Shown: positions 53,833 through 63,909, numbered from the stretch's first letter. The stretch: 64,000 nt of DNA from Vogesella mureinivorans (GCF_007644035.1 NZ_VMTV02000464.1:98080-162079), one strand, 5' to 3'. Made by a program: numbers and translations. Notes: generated by a model from the sequence alone, not told the origin.

Positions 53833-54075
53833 TTATTCTTTCGGGCGCAGCGCGGCGATGGCGGCCTTCTGCATTTCCAGGGTCTTGATTTGCATGGATA
53901 ACATGCCCAGGTTCATGGTGAGCCAGGTTTCTACCACTTTGAGCTCGGCGATCTTGCGGTCGACTTCTTCCACGCTCATGGGTGGCAGAAAGGGCTGGGC
54001 ACCTGGCGGCGTGGCCGACTGCATCATCTGGCGGAACAGGGCAAACGGGTCGGCTGGGTTGAATTCGGCACTCAT
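53833..54075 (-). CDS. PhaM-like PHA granule protein
   Basis: 80 residues from ATG 54075 (AGGAG upstream). Text DPFALFRQMMQSATPP, FLPPMSVEEVDRKIAELKVV and ETWLTMNLGMLSMQIKTLEM matches the PhaM-type granule regulator family known in betaproteobacteria: a short hydrophobic region followed by a helix rich in Leu/Met/Gln. PhaM links PHB granules, PHB synthase and the nucleoid. Shorter than Ralstonia PhaM, lacking its basic C-terminal tail, so DNA binding is doubtful. Confidence 0.7.
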   Translation of the reverse strand: MSAEFNPADPFALFRQMMQSATPPGAQPFLPPMSVEEVDRKIAELKVVETWLTMNLGMLSMQIKTLEMQKAAIAALRPKE

Positions 54076-54145
54076 GCTGGCTCCTGGTTCGGGTTGTTGT
54101 GGCTGTATCTTAGTGCAGATTGCCGTGGCGGGCATGCACCTGGCA

Positions 54146-54174
54146 ATAAAAAACGGGCACCCGAAGGTGCCCGT
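54146..54174 (-). terminator. Intrinsic terminator of maeB
   Basis: ACGGGCACC-CGAA-GGTGCCCGT (54153-54174, read either way), followed on the minus strand by T6 (A-run 54147-54153). Confidence 0.88.
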
Positions 54175-54200
54175 TGTCATGCTGGCTTGCGCCGTGATGA

Positions 54201-56477
54201 TCAGTTGCCGCTTTGTGCATCCACGGCCGCCATGGCGACCATGTTTACGATGCGGCGTACCGACGAGATTTGCGTCAGGATGTGCACCGGCTTGGCCATG
54301 CCCATCAGGATCGGGCCGATGGTCACGCCGTCGGATGCCGATACGCGCAGCAGGTTGTAGCTGATGTTGGCGGCTTCCACGTTTGGCATTACCAGCAGGT
54401 TGGCCGCGCCTTTCAGGTTGCTTTGCGGCATGGCTTGCTGGCGGATGCTTTCTACCAGTGCGGCGTCGCCTTGCATTTCGCCATCGATTTCCAGCGTCGG
54501 GTGGGCGGCCTGGATCAGCGCCAGCGCGTCACGCATTTTGCCGGCGCCTTCGGTGTTCCACGTGCCGAAGCTGGAGTTCGACAGCAGGGCCACTTTCGGG
54601 GCGATACCAAAGCGGCTTACCGCACGGGCAGCCATTTCGGTAATGGCGGCCAGCTGTGGTGCATTCGGCGATTCGTTGACGTAGGTGTCGGTGATGAAGA
54701 TGTTGCCGGTAGGCAGGATCAGCGCGTTCATGGCGCCGGTCACTTTGTCTTCACGGGCGTAGCCGATCACGTCACGCACGATATCCAGATGCTGGCGGTA
54801 GGTGCCATAGGTACCGCAGATCAGCGCATCGGCTTCGCCGCGGCGTACCATCAGGGCGCCAATCAGCGTGGTGTTGCCGATAACACGGCGGCGAGCCTGC
54901 TCCTGCGACACGCCTTTGCGCTTCATCAGGCTGTAGTACTCCTGCCAGTAGTCGTTGAAGCGCGGGTCGGATTCGTTGTTGACCAGGTCGAAATCCACGC
55001 CGGCTTCCAGCTTCAGGCCCAGCTTTTCGATACGCTTGGCAATCACGGACGGGCGGCCGATCAGGATCGGCTTGGCCAGGCCTTGCGATACGATTTCCTG
55101 GGTGGCGTGCAGTACGCGCTCGTCTTCACCTTCGGCCAGTACCACGCGTTTGGCTTCTTTTTTAGCTTGGGCGAATACCGGTTTCATGAACAGGTTGGTC
55201 TTGTACACAAACTGGGCCAGCTGGTCCGCGTAAGCGTCAAAGTCCTTGATCGGGCGGGTAGCCACACCGGAGTCCATGGCGGCTTTGGCCACGGCCGGGG
55301 CGATTTTCACTATCAGGCGCGGGTCGAATGGCTTCGGAATCACGTATTCTGGGCCAAAGGACAGCTCCTGGTCGCCGTAGGCCGATGCCACCACGTCGTT
55401 CTGCTCGGCCATGGCCAGGTCGGCAATGGCGCGCACGCAGGCCAGCTTCATTTCTTCGTTGATGGTGGTGGCGCCGACGTCCAGTGCACCACGGAAGATG
55501 AACGGGAAGCACAGTACGTTGTTGACCTGGTTCGGGAAGTCCGAACGGCCGGTACCGATGATGGCATCCGGGCGCACTTCTTTTACCAGCGGCGGCAGGA
55601 TTTCCGGTTCCGGGTTGGCCATGGCCAGAATCACCGGGTACGCAGCCATGGATTTCACCATGTCTTGCGTGACCAGTTTCGGGCCGGACAGACCCATGAA
55701 GATGTCGGCGCCTACCATGGCGTCGGCCAGTTTGCGTTGGCCGTTGTCCGGGATGGCGAAGCGTTTCTTCGATTCGTCCATCTTGTCGTCGCGGTCCTGG
55801 TAGATCACGCCTTTGGAATCGCAAACGGTGATGTTCTCACGCTTCACGCCCAGGGCTACCATCAGTTCCAGGCAGGCAATGGCGGCTGCGCCGGCACCGG
55901 AGGTGACTACGCGTACGCTGCCGATATCCTTGTTCACCAGGCGCAGCGAGTTCAGTACTGCTGCGGCGGCCACGATGGCGGTACCGTGCTGGTCGTCGTG
56001 GAATACCGGAATATTCATGCGCTCACGGCACTTCTTCTCGATGTAGAAGCATTCCGGGGCTTTGATGTCTTCCAGGTTGATGCCGCCGAAGGTCGGCTCC
56101 ATCGCGCAGATGATGTCTACCAGCTTGTCTGGGTCGTTTTCGTCCAGCTCGATGTCGAACACATCAACACCGGCAAACTTCTTGAACAGTACGCCCTTGC
56201 CTTCCATCACCGGCTTGCCGGCCAGCGGGCCGATATTGCCCAGGCCCAGTACGGCGGTACCGTTGGTGACTACGGCAACCAGGTTGCCACGTGCGGTGTA
56301 TTTATAGGCATTCAGCGGGTCTTCCACGATAGCGTCGCAAGGTGCGGCTACGCCCGGGGAGTAGGCAAGTGCCAGGTCGCGCTGGGTGGCCAGCGGCTTG
56401 GTTGGGGCGACCTGGATCTTGCCCGGCTGCGGGAACTGGTGGAAATCGAGTGCGGCTAAGCGCAGTTGCTCGTCCAT
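54201..56477 (-). CDS. maeB: NADP-dependent malic enzyme (MaeB type, with phosphotransacetylase-like domain)
   Basis: 758 residues, the usual MaeB size. N-terminal malic domain (about 1-430): [33 protein letters not shown] and [20 protein letters not shown] (NADP fold). C-terminal PTA-like domain (about 430-755): [20 protein letters not shown] and [17 protein letters not shown]. It decarboxylates malate to pyruvate, making NADPH. Adjacent to the dicarboxylate TRAP transporter on the same strand, which would supply its substrate. Confidence 0.94.
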   Translation of the reverse strand: MDEQLRLAALDFHQFPQPGKIQVAPTKPLATQRDLALAYSPGVAAPCDAIVEDPLNAYKYTARGNLVAVVTNGTAVLGLGNIGPLAGKPVMEGKGVLFKKFAGVDVFDIELDENDPDKLVDIICAMEPTFGGINLEDIKAPECFYIEKKCRERMNIPVFHDDQHGTAIVAAAAVLNSLRLVNKDIGSVRVVTSGAGAAAIACLELMVALGVKRENITVCDSKGVIYQDRDDKMDESKKRFAIPDNGQRKLADAMVGADIFMGLSGPKLVTQDMVKSMAAYPVILAMANPEPEILPPLVKEVRPDAIIGTGRSDFPNQVNNVLCFPFIFRGALDVGATTINEEMKLACVRAIADLAMAEQNDVVASAYGDQELSFGPEYVIPKPFDPRLIVKIAPAVAKAAMDSGVATRPIKDFDAYADQLAQFVYKTNLFMKPVFAQAKKEAKRVVLAEGEDERVLHATQEIVSQGLAKPILIGRPSVIAKRIEKLGLKLEAGVDFDLVNNESDPRFNDYWQEYYSLMKRKGVSQEQARRRVIGNTTLIGALMVRRGEADALICGTYGTYRQHLDIVRDVIGYAREDKVTGAMNALILPTGNIFITDTYVNESPNAPQLAAITEMAARAVSRFGIAPKVALLSNSSFGTWNTEGAGKMRDALALIQAAHPTLEIDGEMQGDAALVESIRQQAMPQSNLKGAANLLVMPNVEAANISYNLLRVSASDGVTIGPILMGMAKPVHILTQISSVRRIVNMVAMAAVDAQSGN

Positions 56478-56564
56478 TCTGTTGGCTCCTGATTGTTATT
56501 TCAGAGGGTGTGGAGAGGCCGGCCATTATAGGGCCAACCCTTGCTTATGGGTACGCGTGTCTGA

Positions 56565-56596
56565 CAAAAAACGCGACGGAAGGGTTCCGTCGCGTT
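56565..56596 (-). terminator. Intrinsic terminator of dctPQM
   Basis: AACGCGACGGAA (56570-56581), loop GGG, TTCCGTCGCGTT (56585-56596); the minus strand runs into T6 (A-run 56566-56571). Confidence 0.88.
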
Positions 56597-56613
56597 TGTT
56601 CAGGCTGCGTGCA

Positions 56614-57894
56614 TTACATGCCCAGTGCGTTGGGCAGCCACAGCGAGATGGCTGGTACGTAGGTAATCAGCATCAGGTAGGCAATCATCACCAGAATCCA
56701 CGGTGCGCAGGCCTTGGTAACGTCGGTCAGGCCCATCTTGGCAATGCCGGACGCCACGTACAGGTTCAGGCCCACCGGCGGCGTGATCATGCCGATCTCC
56801 ATGTTCACCACCATGATGATGCCAAAGTGGATCGGGTCGATGCCCAATGCCACGGCAACCGGGAACAGGATAGGGGCGGTAATCAACAGTACCGACGACG
56901 GCTCCATGAAGTTACCCGCCAGCAGCAGCAGCAGGTTAACCACCAACAGGAACATCCATGGCGACAGCCCTTGGTCGTTGATCCACGCTGCCAGGTCTTG
57001 CGGGATGCTTTCGCTGGTCAGCAAGAACGAGAACAGTACGGCGTTGGTGATGATGTACAGCAGCATGGCCGACATGTTGGCCGAATCGAGCAATACCTTG
57101 GGTACCTGTTTCCAGCCGATGTCCTTGTACACGAACAGTGCCACGCAGAAGGCGTACACGGCAGACATGGCAGCGGCTTCGGTAGCAGTAAAGATGCCGG
57201 AGTAAATGCCGCCGATGACCACCACGATCAGGAACAAGCCCCAGAAGCTTTCGCGGAAGGCGCTGATGCGCTCGCCCCAGCCAGCCTTGGCCATGCGTGG
57301 GTAGTTTTTCTTACGGGCCACAAACCAGGTCACGCCCAGCAGGACTAGCGCCAGCAACAGGCCTGGGACCACGCCAGCCATGAACAGCTTGCCGATCGAG
57401 GCGTTGGTGGATACTGCGTAAATCACCATCACGATGGACGGCGGAATCAGGATGCCCAGGCCGCCTGCGGTACCAATCACCCCTACGCCGAATTCTTTCG
57501 GGTAGCCCTGCTTCAGCATTGCTGGCAGCAAGATGGAGCCGATGGCTACCACGGTGGCCGGGCTGGAACCCGATACCGCCGCAAACAGCGCACACGCTAC
57601 CACGCCAGCCAGTGCCAGGCCGCCGTGCCAGTGGCCCACCATCGAGGTGGCAAAGTTGATCATGCGCTTGGCCACGCCGCCGTGGGTCAGGAAGTTACCC
57701 GCCAGGATAAAGAACGGAATCGCCATGATTTCGAACTTTTCGATGCCGGTGAACAGCTTTAGTGCCACCGCCTCGATCGGTACCTCGGTCATGGTGAACA
57801 GGAAAGTCAGTACCGTCAGACCCAGCGAGATGGAAATGGGCATGCCGGTAAGCATCAGCACCGCCAGGATGCCAAAAATGATCAGCGCGCTCAT
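56614..57894 (-). CDS. dctM: TRAP C4-dicarboxylate transporter, large permease subunit
   Basis: 426 residues with about 12 hydrophobic segments (MSALIIFGILAVLMLTGMPI at the start). Family motifs include EIMAIPFFILAGNFLTHGG, SGSSPATVVAIGSILLPAM, GTAGGLGILIPPSIVMVIYA and ITPPVGLNLYVASGIA. Inner-membrane Na+-driven permease for succinate, fumarate and malate with DctQ and DctP. Start overlaps the dctQ stop in ATGA. Confidence 0.94.
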   Translation of the reverse strand: MSALIIFGILAVLMLTGMPISISLGLTVLTFLFTMTEVPIEAVALKLFTGIEKFEIMAIPFFILAGNFLTHGGVAKRMINFATSMVGHWHGGLALAGVVACALFAAVSGSSPATVVAIGSILLPAMLKQGYPKEFGVGVIGTAGGLGILIPPSIVMVIYAVSTNASIGKLFMAGVVPGLLLALVLLGVTWFVARKKNYPRMAKAGWGERISAFRESFWGLFLIVVVIGGIYSGIFTATEAAAMSAVYAFCVALFVYKDIGWKQVPKVLLDSANMSAMLLYIITNAVLFSFLLTSESIPQDLAAWINDQGLSPWMFLLVVNLLLLLAGNFMEPSSVLLITAPILFPVAVALGIDPIHFGIIMVVNMEIGMITPPVGLNLYVASGIAKMGLTDVTKACAPWILVMIAYLMLITYVPAISLWLPNALGM

Positions 57895-58562
57895 TGCTGG
57901 TCTCCCTTGCGTGCTTTGCCGCCGTCGGCGTGTTCTTGTTCTTCAGCGATAACGAATGCTTCGCCAATGGCTACGGTGTCGTCTTCGATACCGTCAACGT
58001 GGCCGTGGTCGTGGTGTGGCAGTTCGCCGGTCTTGGCAAAGATCCAGGCTACTTGCAAAAAGCGGAAGCACATCAGGAACGACGCTACCGGAATGGCGGA
58101 GTAAACCATCCAGGTGGGCCATTCCAGGTCTGGCGTAGTGGGGCCTTCGTAGAAGTTGCCGGTGTCCATGCCAAAGGTAGTCAGTGTGGCGTAGGCCATG
58201 CCGTTTTCCCACACGAAGTAAGCGCCCAGGCTGCCGATGATGGCGGTGAACAGCGCGCCGGCAAACAGGCCGAACAGCACGAATTTGTTGCGCAGCGGGG
58301 TATCGAATTTGTTAATCAGCACGTCCACGCCTACGTGGATGCCGGTGCGTACGCCATAGGCAGCGCCGATCTTGGCCATCCACACAAACATATAGATGGT
58401 GAGCTCTTGCGCCCAACCCATATTGATTTCCAGCAGGATGGGTTGCAGGCTTTCAAAGCCGCTGCCATAGCGGTGCACGACCGAGGCGAAGGTAATCAGT
58501 GTGGCCGCAGCCATAAGGAAGGCAACAAGCCATTCCTCAAGACGGTCTAGTATCTTGATCAC
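57891..58562 (-). CDS. dctQ: TRAP C4-dicarboxylate transporter, small permease subunit
   Basis: 223 residues with four membrane helices (LEEWLVAFLMAAATLITFAS; AQELTIYMFVWMAKIGAAYG; FVLFGLFAGALFTAIIGSLG; MVYSAIPVASFLMCFRFLQV) and the family text GIHVGVDVLINKF. The last ~40 residues are His/Asp/Glu-rich (TGELPHHDHGHVDGIEDD), an extension common in proteobacterial DctQ. Pairs with DctM. Confidence 0.92.
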   Translation of the reverse strand: MIKILDRLEEWLVAFLMAAATLITFASVVHRYGSGFESLQPILLEINMGWAQELTIYMFVWMAKIGAAYGVRTGIHVGVDVLINKFDTPLRNKFVLFGLFAGALFTAIIGSLGAYFVWENGMAYATLTTFGMDTGNFYEGPTTPDLEWPTWMVYSAIPVASFLMCFRFLQVAWIFAKTGELPHHDHGHVDGIEDDTVAIGEAFVIAEEQEHADGGKARKGDQQ

Positions 58563-58579
58563 GGTGGGGTCTCCGTATA

Positions 58580-58606
58580 AAAAAGCGCCCGCAGGGACGC
58601 GGGCGC
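58580..58606 (-). terminator. Attenuator-like hairpin between dctP and dctQ
   Basis: GCGCCCGC-AGGGAC-GCGGGCGC (58585-58606) with T6 following on the minus strand (A-run 58579-58584). Lying inside the operon, it should let dctP, the periplasmic component, be made in excess over dctQM. Confidence 0.7.
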
Positions 58607-58622
58607 GCTGGTGAGGCGAGGC

Positions 58623-59621
58623 TTAGTTAGGGGTGTAGCCGGTCTGTTTGTAGATCAGCTGTACCAGGCCTTCGCCGATACGGTCGTCCATCTTGGTGTG
58701 CACAGGTACCAGTGCCTTTTTGAATGCTGCACGCTCTGCGTCGGTGGGCACGTAAACCTGGGTTTTGCCGCTGGCGCGGATCTTGGCCAGGTCTTCGTCG
58801 TTTTCTTGCTTGGCGATCTTGTTGGCGTACACGGTGGCGTCTTTCATGGCGCCGTCCAGTGTGGTGCGCACATCAGCCGGCAGGCCATCCCAGAACTTCT
58901 TGTTCACGATCACGGCGTAGCCCAGGTAGCCGTGGTTGGTGACCGTGGCGTGCTTTTGTACTTCGTGCATTTTCTGGGTAAACATATTGGATGGCGGGTT
59001 TTCGGTGCCATCCACCACGCCGGTTTGCAGTGCCTGGTAGGTTTCCGAGAAGGCCATCACTTGCGGCAGGGCACCCATGCTGCGCATTTGCTCTTCCAGT
59101 ACCTTGGACGACTGGATACGCATTTTCAGGCCCTTCACGTCCGCAGGGGTCTTGAGTGGCTTGTTGGCCGACAGGATCTTGAAGCCGTTGTCCCAGAAAG
59201 ACAGGCCTTTGATGCCCTTGCTTTCCAGCTTGGCCAGCATCTGCATGCCGATCGGGCCCTGGGTCACTTTGTGTAGTTCGGCATAGTTGTCAAAGATGTA
59301 AGGCAGGTCGAACACTTCGAACTCTTTCGCACCCAGCGGGCCGAATTTGGCCAAGCTCGGGGCCAGCATCTGTACGGCACCCAGCTGCAAGGCTTCCATT
59401 TCTTCCTTGTCCTTGTACAGCTGGCTGTTCGGGAATACTTGTACCTGAACGCGGCCTTTGGTGCGCTCTTCTGCCAGTTTCTTGAAGTACTCGGCGGCTT
59501 TGCCTTTCGGGGTGTCCTGCGCCACCACGTGGCTGAACTTGATCACGAAATCGGCGGCATTGGCTGCGCCGGCTACGCCGAATGCCAGGCTGGCGATCAG
59601 GGCTGCGTATTTCAGTTTCAT
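58623..59621 (-). CDS. dctP: TRAP transporter C4-dicarboxylate-binding protein
   Basis: 332 residues; signal peptide MKLKYAALIASLAFGVAGAA ending NA. Mature text: FVIKFSHVVAQDTPKGKAAE, VQVFPNSQLYKDKEEMEALQ and MRIQSSKVLEEQMRSMGALP, with the conserved Arg of the carboxylate site, typical of the DctP family. Periplasmic binding protein for succinate/fumarate/malate. First gene of dctPQM, divergent from a sensor kinase. Confidence 0.94.
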   Translation of the reverse strand: MKLKYAALIASLAFGVAGAANAADFVIKFSHVVAQDTPKGKAAEYFKKLAEERTKGRVQVQVFPNSQLYKDKEEMEALQLGAVQMLAPSLAKFGPLGAKEFEVFDLPYIFDNYAELHKVTQGPIGMQMLAKLESKGIKGLSFWDNGFKILSANKPLKTPADVKGLKMRIQSSKVLEEQMRSMGALPQVMAFSETYQALQTGVVDGTENPPSNMFTQKMHEVQKHATVTNHGYLGYAVIVNKKFWDGLPADVRTTLDGAMKDATVYANKIAKQENDEDLAKIRASGKTQVYVPTDAERAAFKKALVPVHTKMDDRIGEGLVQLIYKQTGYTPN

Positions 59622-59736
59622 CTGTGTACTCTCCTATGTGTTGTCTGTGTTGCTCCGGCCCCAGTTTTTATCGAAGGGCTCATCGCAAACTCAACACTAG
59701 AATCAAAGCACTACTTTAGCCATTGGGGAATTCAGC

Positions 59737-59754
59737 ATTAGGGATTTCCCTAAT
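59737..59754. promoter_or_regulatory. Perfect 18-bp palindrome between dctP and the sensor kinase gene
   Basis: ATTAGGGATTTCCCTAAT lies about 115 bp upstream of dctP and 60 bp upstream of the divergent kinase start. Its symmetry and place suggest an operator for the regulator of dicarboxylate uptake. I find no acceptable sigma-54 element for dctP (the best, TAGTGTTGAGTTTGC, lacks GG at -24). Confidence 0.6.
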
Positions 59755-59813
59755 ATCGACCGTCAGCGGCCAGCGGCACTTTGGCGCCCTGCGGCCAACT
59801 TAGACTGAATCCC

Positions 59814-62102
59814 ATGATCCTTACCGAGCACTCATCGCATCCAAGCCCGCGCCGCTTATGGCTGAGCGCTGCTTTTATCCTTATCGGCTTGCTGCTGGCC
59901 CTGGGCGGCTTGTTCTGGGTGGTATACAAGGATTGGCAAGACGAGCAGCGCGATGGCCTGATCCAGGAGCTGCTATGGCTGGATCAAAGCCTGCGCTTGC
60001 ACCTGGAGGGGCACCAGCAAAGTGTGGAGTCCATGCAACTGGATGCGCCCCTGACGCGTGCCGAATCCCGGCGTTTTTTTGCGGCGGCAGCGTTGTTGCA
60101 GCGTGAGAGCAAGGAAATCGAGGCGGTGCAGTGGGTAGGCCCGCGTGGCGAGGTGTTGCTGGATGCGCAAAAGCGTGCCGGTTTGCAGCTGGGCGGCAAT
60201 GCTTACGACGCGCTGTGGCGTGCCGAGCGCTTGGGCCGGGTGTCGTACAGCCCCCCATACCTGGGACAGGATGGCAAGTACCGCTTTGATCTGGCGGTGC
60301 CCAGTTTCGAAGCCGGGCGCTATCTGGGCGGGCTGCGGCTGGTGTACCGCATGGACAGTCTGCTGCAGTATCAAGTGCCGTGGTGGCTGGCGACCAAATA
60401 CCACATCAGCCTGGTAGATCTGGGTGGCAAGGTGCTGGCCAGCAAATTTGACCAGGCCTCGCCGGTGGGCACGCTGTCGCATGAGCTCAGCTTTGACCCG
60501 CCCGGCTATGGTGTCAGCCTGCGCGCCATTACCTACCGTACCGGAGTGGGGTTTTCGCTGCCGGTGCTCAGCCTGCTTATCGGTTTGCTGGTGCTGGCGC
60601 TGCTGTTCCTGCTGTGGCGTATCCGTGGCCAGGTGCGTGTGCGGGCGCATGCCGAACGCGCACTACAGCATGAGATGTCGCTGCGCCGCTCGGTGGAAGA
60701 TAGTATGAAAAGCGGGCTGATCGCCTTTGCCGGCAATGGCCAGATCCTGCGGGTGAACCGCGCCATGAGCGAGCTCACCGGCCTGTCTGCCGACGAGCTG
60801 GTGGGCCAGCAGCTGCCCTACAGCTTCTGGGCAGAGGAGGACTACCCGCTACTGATGCAGGCCATGCAGGCCATGCTGGCCGGCCAGCTGCCCGAGCACG
60901 GCTTTGAGCTACCGTTCCGCCACCGCGATGGCGAGAAGGTAGAGGTAAGGCTGTACGCCACGCCGCTGTTGCTGGAGGGCGGGCGGCACGATGGCTGGGT
61001 GGCGTCCATGTACGACATTACCGAGCTCAAGAAAAAGCGTGTGGCGCTGGATGAATCTCACCGGCGCTTTCTGGCGGTGCTTAATGGTCTGGAGAGTGGC
61101 CTGTGCGTGATCGATGGCGACACGCGGCAGCTGCTATACGCCAACCCGGCCTTTGCTGCCGGCTGGGCCAGCTTTACGGTGCATGGCAGCTACTGCCCGT
61201 TGATGCCTGGCCTGATGGGGGATAGCCACGCCACTGCGGCCAACCTGGAGTGCTCGCCCGATGGCGGCCGTAGCTGGTTTCAGCTGCAATACCGGCGTAT
61301 CAATTGGGTAGGGGGCGAGTCGGCCTGGCTGTGTATGCTGTTGGACATTACCGATGCCCGCGCCCGTGCCGAGCGTGAGCTGGCGCAGGAGGAGCGCTTC
61401 CAGACCACCTCGCGCCTGATTGCCATGGGCGAAATGGCCTCGTCACTGGCGCACGAGCTGAACCAGCCGCTTACCGCCATTTCTACTTATGCTTCGGGCC
61501 TGGCGCGCAAGCTGCCCGCCGAGCTGGCGCAGGCGCGTGGCGTGGGCGAGGCGGTGCAGGCCATTGCCGACCAGGCGCGCCGCGCCGGGCAAATCGTTAA
61601 CAGTATTCGTGCCTTCGTGAAAAAGCACGCCCCGCAACTGGAGCTGAGCGACCCGGACCTGGCAGTACGGCGCGTATTGGCGCTGGCACAGCCCATGGCC
61701 GACAAGTACGGTGTGCGCTTGCAGCTGGAGCCTGCCCGCGGCGGCTTGCGGGTGGAAATGGACCCGGTATTGATCGAGCAGGTGCTGCTGAACCTCATCA
61801 AAAATGCCATCGAGGCCATGCGCGAGGCGGGCAGCGTGCGGCCAACCATTCACCTGCGCAGCACCACGGGCAAGCAGTTCTGGCGTGTAGAGGTCAGCGA
61901 TAACGGGCCTGGCTTGCAAGATGGTGTGAGAGAGAATCTGTTTACGCCGTTCTACTCCACCAAGACCGACGGCATGGGTATTGGCTTGAATATCTGCCGC
62001 TCGATTGTGGAGTTTCACCGTGGCGAGTTTGGCGTCAGCACCCCGCTGGCCGGCGGCTGCGTGTTCTGGTTCACCTTGCCGGTGTTTGTGGCGCAGGGTT
62101 GA
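59814..62102 (+). CDS. Membrane sensor histidine kinase, DctS/DctB-like
   Basis: 762 residues. ATG 59814 is chosen because it opens on a short cytoplasmic leader and the first membrane helix (LWLSAAFILIGLLLALGGLF). A periplasmic region to about 255 is followed by helix two (FSLPVLSLLIGLLVLALLFL), PAS domains at about 290-405 (ILRVNRAMSELTGLSADELV) and 415-525, HisKA with His547 in SLAHELNQPLTAISTYASG, and HATPase with NLIKNAIEAM, VSDNGPGL and GMGIGLNICRSIV. The text resembles DctS/DctB/FixL-type kinases. Divergent from dctPQM, so it probably senses C4-dicarboxylates. No response-regulator gene follows; nadB is convergent. Confidence 0.88.
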   Translation: MILTEHSSHPSPRRLWLSAAFILIGLLLALGGLFWVVYKDWQDEQRDGLIQELLWLDQSLRLHLEGHQQSVESMQLDAPLTRAESRRFFAAAALLQRESKEIEAVQWVGPRGEVLLDAQKRAGLQLGGNAYDALWRAERLGRVSYSPPYLGQDGKYRFDLAVPSFEAGRYLGGLRLVYRMDSLLQYQVPWWLATKYHISLVDLGGKVLASKFDQASPVGTLSHELSFDPPGYGVSLRAITYRTGVGFSLPVLSLLIGLLVLALLFLLWRIRGQVRVRAHAERALQHEMSLRRSVEDSMKSGLIAFAGNGQILRVNRAMSELTGLSADELVGQQLPYSFWAEEDYPLLMQAMQAMLAGQLPEHGFELPFRHRDGEKVEVRLYATPLLLEGGRHDGWVASMYDITELKKKRVALDESHRRFLAVLNGLESGLCVIDGDTRQLLYANPAFAAGWASFTVHGSYCPLMPGLMGDSHATAANLECSPDGGRSWFQLQYRRINWVGGESAWLCMLLDITDARARAERELAQEERFQTTSRLIAMGEMASSLAHELNQPLTAISTYASGLARKLPAELAQARGVGEAVQAIADQARRAGQIVNSIRAFVKKHAPQLELSDPDLAVRRVLALAQPMADKYGVRLQLEPARGGLRVEMDPVLIEQVLLNLIKNAIEAMREAGSVRPTIHLRSTTGKQFWRVEVSDNGPGLQDGVRENLFTPFYSTKTDGMGIGLNICRSIVEFHRGEFGVSTPLAGGCVFWFTLPVFVAQG

Positions 62103-62115
62103 GGCGGGGAGGGCA

Positions 62116-62140
62116 GGTTGGCCGCAGGCTGCGGCCAACC
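62116..62140. terminator. Inverted pair of the repeat word between the kinase gene and nadB
   Basis: GGTTGGCCGCA (62116-62126), short loop, TGCGGCCAACC (62130-62140), between the convergent stops at 62102 and 62152. Confidence 0.8.
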
Positions 62141-62151
62141 TTGGCTGTGGC

Positions 62152-63735
62152 TTACTTCTGTGGTGTCAGGATGGTATCGCTGCTTTGCGGTAGGGTGTCC
62201 GGGTAGTCGCGGCTAAAGTGCAGGCCACGGCTTTCTTTGCGCGCCAGTGCCGAGCGCACGATCAGCTCGGCGGTTTGCACCAGGTTGCGCAGCTCTACCA
62301 GATCATTAGTAATGTGGAAGTTGCTGTAATACTCGTCAATTTCCTCATTCAGCAGCTTGATGCGGTTCAGCGCGCGCTCCAGGCGCTTGTTGGTGCGCAC
62401 AATACCCACGTAATCCCACATCGCGCGGCGCAGCTCGTCCCAGTTGTGCGAGATCACCACTTCTTCGTCGGTGTCGGTCACGCGGCTGTCGTCCCAGCCC
62501 GGAATGGTGGGCTGTTTCACGGGCGCCGCCGCATTGATGTCGGCTGCCGCCGCTTTGCCGATTACCATGCATTCCAGTAGCGAGTTACTGGCCAGGCGGT
62601 TGGCGCCGTGCAGGCCGGTGCAGGCTACTTCGCCTACCGCATACAGGCCTTCCACATCGGTGCGCCCCTTCAGGTCGGTCACCAGGCCGCCGCAGGTGTA
62701 GTGCGCGGCCGGTACCACCGGGATAGGCTGCTGGGTAATATCAATGCCCAGTTCCAGGCAGTGCGCGTAAATATTGGGGAAGTGCTCCTGGATGAAGCTG
62801 GCCGGCTTGTACGAGATATCCAGATACACGCAGTCCAGGCCGTGCTTCTTCATCTCGAAGTCGATAGCGCGTGCTACCACATCACGCGGTGCCAGCTCGG
62901 CGCGCTCATCGTGGTGCGGCATAAAGCGGGTGCCATCCGGCAGGCGCAGAATGCCGCCTTCGCCACGCACCGCCTCGGAAATCAGGAAAGACTTGCTGTG
63001 CGGGTGGTACAGGCAGGTGGGGTGGAACTGGATGAACTCCATATTCCCCACGCGGCAGCCCGCACGCCAGCCCATGGCGATGCCGTCGCCGGTGGCGGTA
63101 TCCGGGTTGGTGGTATACAGGTATACCTTGCCGGCGCCGCCGGAAGCCAGAATGGTATGGTTGGCCGCAATGGTCACCACCTGGTCCGCCAGCTTGTCCA
63201 GCGCGTACACGCCGTAGCAGCGTTTGCCCTCCAGCCCCAGCTTGCTGCTGGTAATCAGGTCTACCGCGATAAAGTCTTCCAGCACCGTAATCTGCGGGTG
63301 GGCTTTGATCTTCTGCCCCAGCGTGCTGGTGACGGCTGCGCCAGTTGCATCGGCAGCATGAATGATGCGGCGGTGGCTGTGGCCGCCTTCGCGTGTCAGG
63401 TGAAAGCCGGTCTGGTGGCTATCGTCGCGCGTAAACGGCACGCCCAGGTCCACCAGCCAGTCGATGGCCTCTTTCGAGTTTTCCACGATAAAGCGCGTCG
63501 TGGCTTCATTACACAGGCCCGCGCCGGCAATCAGCGTATCGCTGATGTGCTGCTCTACCGAATCACCGGTATCCAGCACGGCGGCAATGCCACCTTGCGC
63601 ATAGCTGGAGCTACCCTCCAGCAAGTCGCGTTTGGTAATCAGGCCTACCTTGCGGGTTTCAGCCAAATGCAGCGCCAGCGTCATGCCTGCCAGGCCGCTG
63701 CCAATAATCAGCACATCAAACTTGAGAGTGGTCAT
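62152..63735 (-). CDS. nadB: L-aspartate oxidase
   Basis: 527 residues from ATG 63735 (AAGG upstream). FAD fold [20 protein letters not shown], then [32 protein letters not shown]-like text ([20 protein letters not shown]), [11 protein letters not shown] and [20 protein letters not shown], all typical of NadB in the succinate dehydrogenase/fumarate reductase flavoprotein family. It oxidises aspartate to iminoaspartate for NAD synthesis. nadA and nadC are not in the window. Confidence 0.94.
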   Translation of the reverse strand: MTTLKFDVLIIGSGLAGMTLALHLAETRKVGLITKRDLLEGSSSYAQGGIAAVLDTGDSVEQHISDTLIAGAGLCNEATTRFIVENSKEAIDWLVDLGVPFTRDDSHQTGFHLTREGGHSHRRIIHAADATGAAVTSTLGQKIKAHPQITVLEDFIAVDLITSSKLGLEGKRCYGVYALDKLADQVVTIAANHTILASGGAGKVYLYTTNPDTATGDGIAMGWRAGCRVGNMEFIQFHPTCLYHPHSKSFLISEAVRGEGGILRLPDGTRFMPHHDERAELAPRDVVARAIDFEMKKHGLDCVYLDISYKPASFIQEHFPNIYAHCLELGIDITQQPIPVVPAAHYTCGGLVTDLKGRTDVEGLYAVGEVACTGLHGANRLASNSLLECMVIGKAAAADINAAAPVKQPTIPGWDDSRVTDTDEEVVISHNWDELRRAMWDYVGIVRTNKRLERALNRIKLLNEEIDEYYSNFHITNDLVELRNLVQTAELIVRSALARKESRGLHFSRDYPDTLPQSSDTILTPQK

Positions 63736-63909
63736 TACCTTGGGTGCGATCGTCGCATACAGTCGATAAACAAGGCCTAAAGGGTAGCAGAGCGCAGCCT
63801 CGCTGTCTTTTGCTGAGCTTGGGCCGCCTGCGGCCAACTTTTTTGCTTTTCAGTGCCGTTGCAAATCAACACCTTAAGCAAATACTTGCAGTTTATTGCG
63901 GGGTAAGTG

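Noticed and set aside
50305-53901. Very long open frame opposite dnaE
   Set aside because: It mirrors the dnaE codon structure on the other strand, has no recognisable domain and has a His/Val/Gln-rich composition typical of antisense frames in GC-rich genes.
54213-56459. Long open frame opposite maeB
   Set aside because: Antisense to a complete, well-matched malic enzyme gene; no ribosome-binding site or family resemblance.
59670-59700. Sigma-54 promoter for dctP
   Set aside because: The best candidate on the minus strand lacks the GG of the -24 element.
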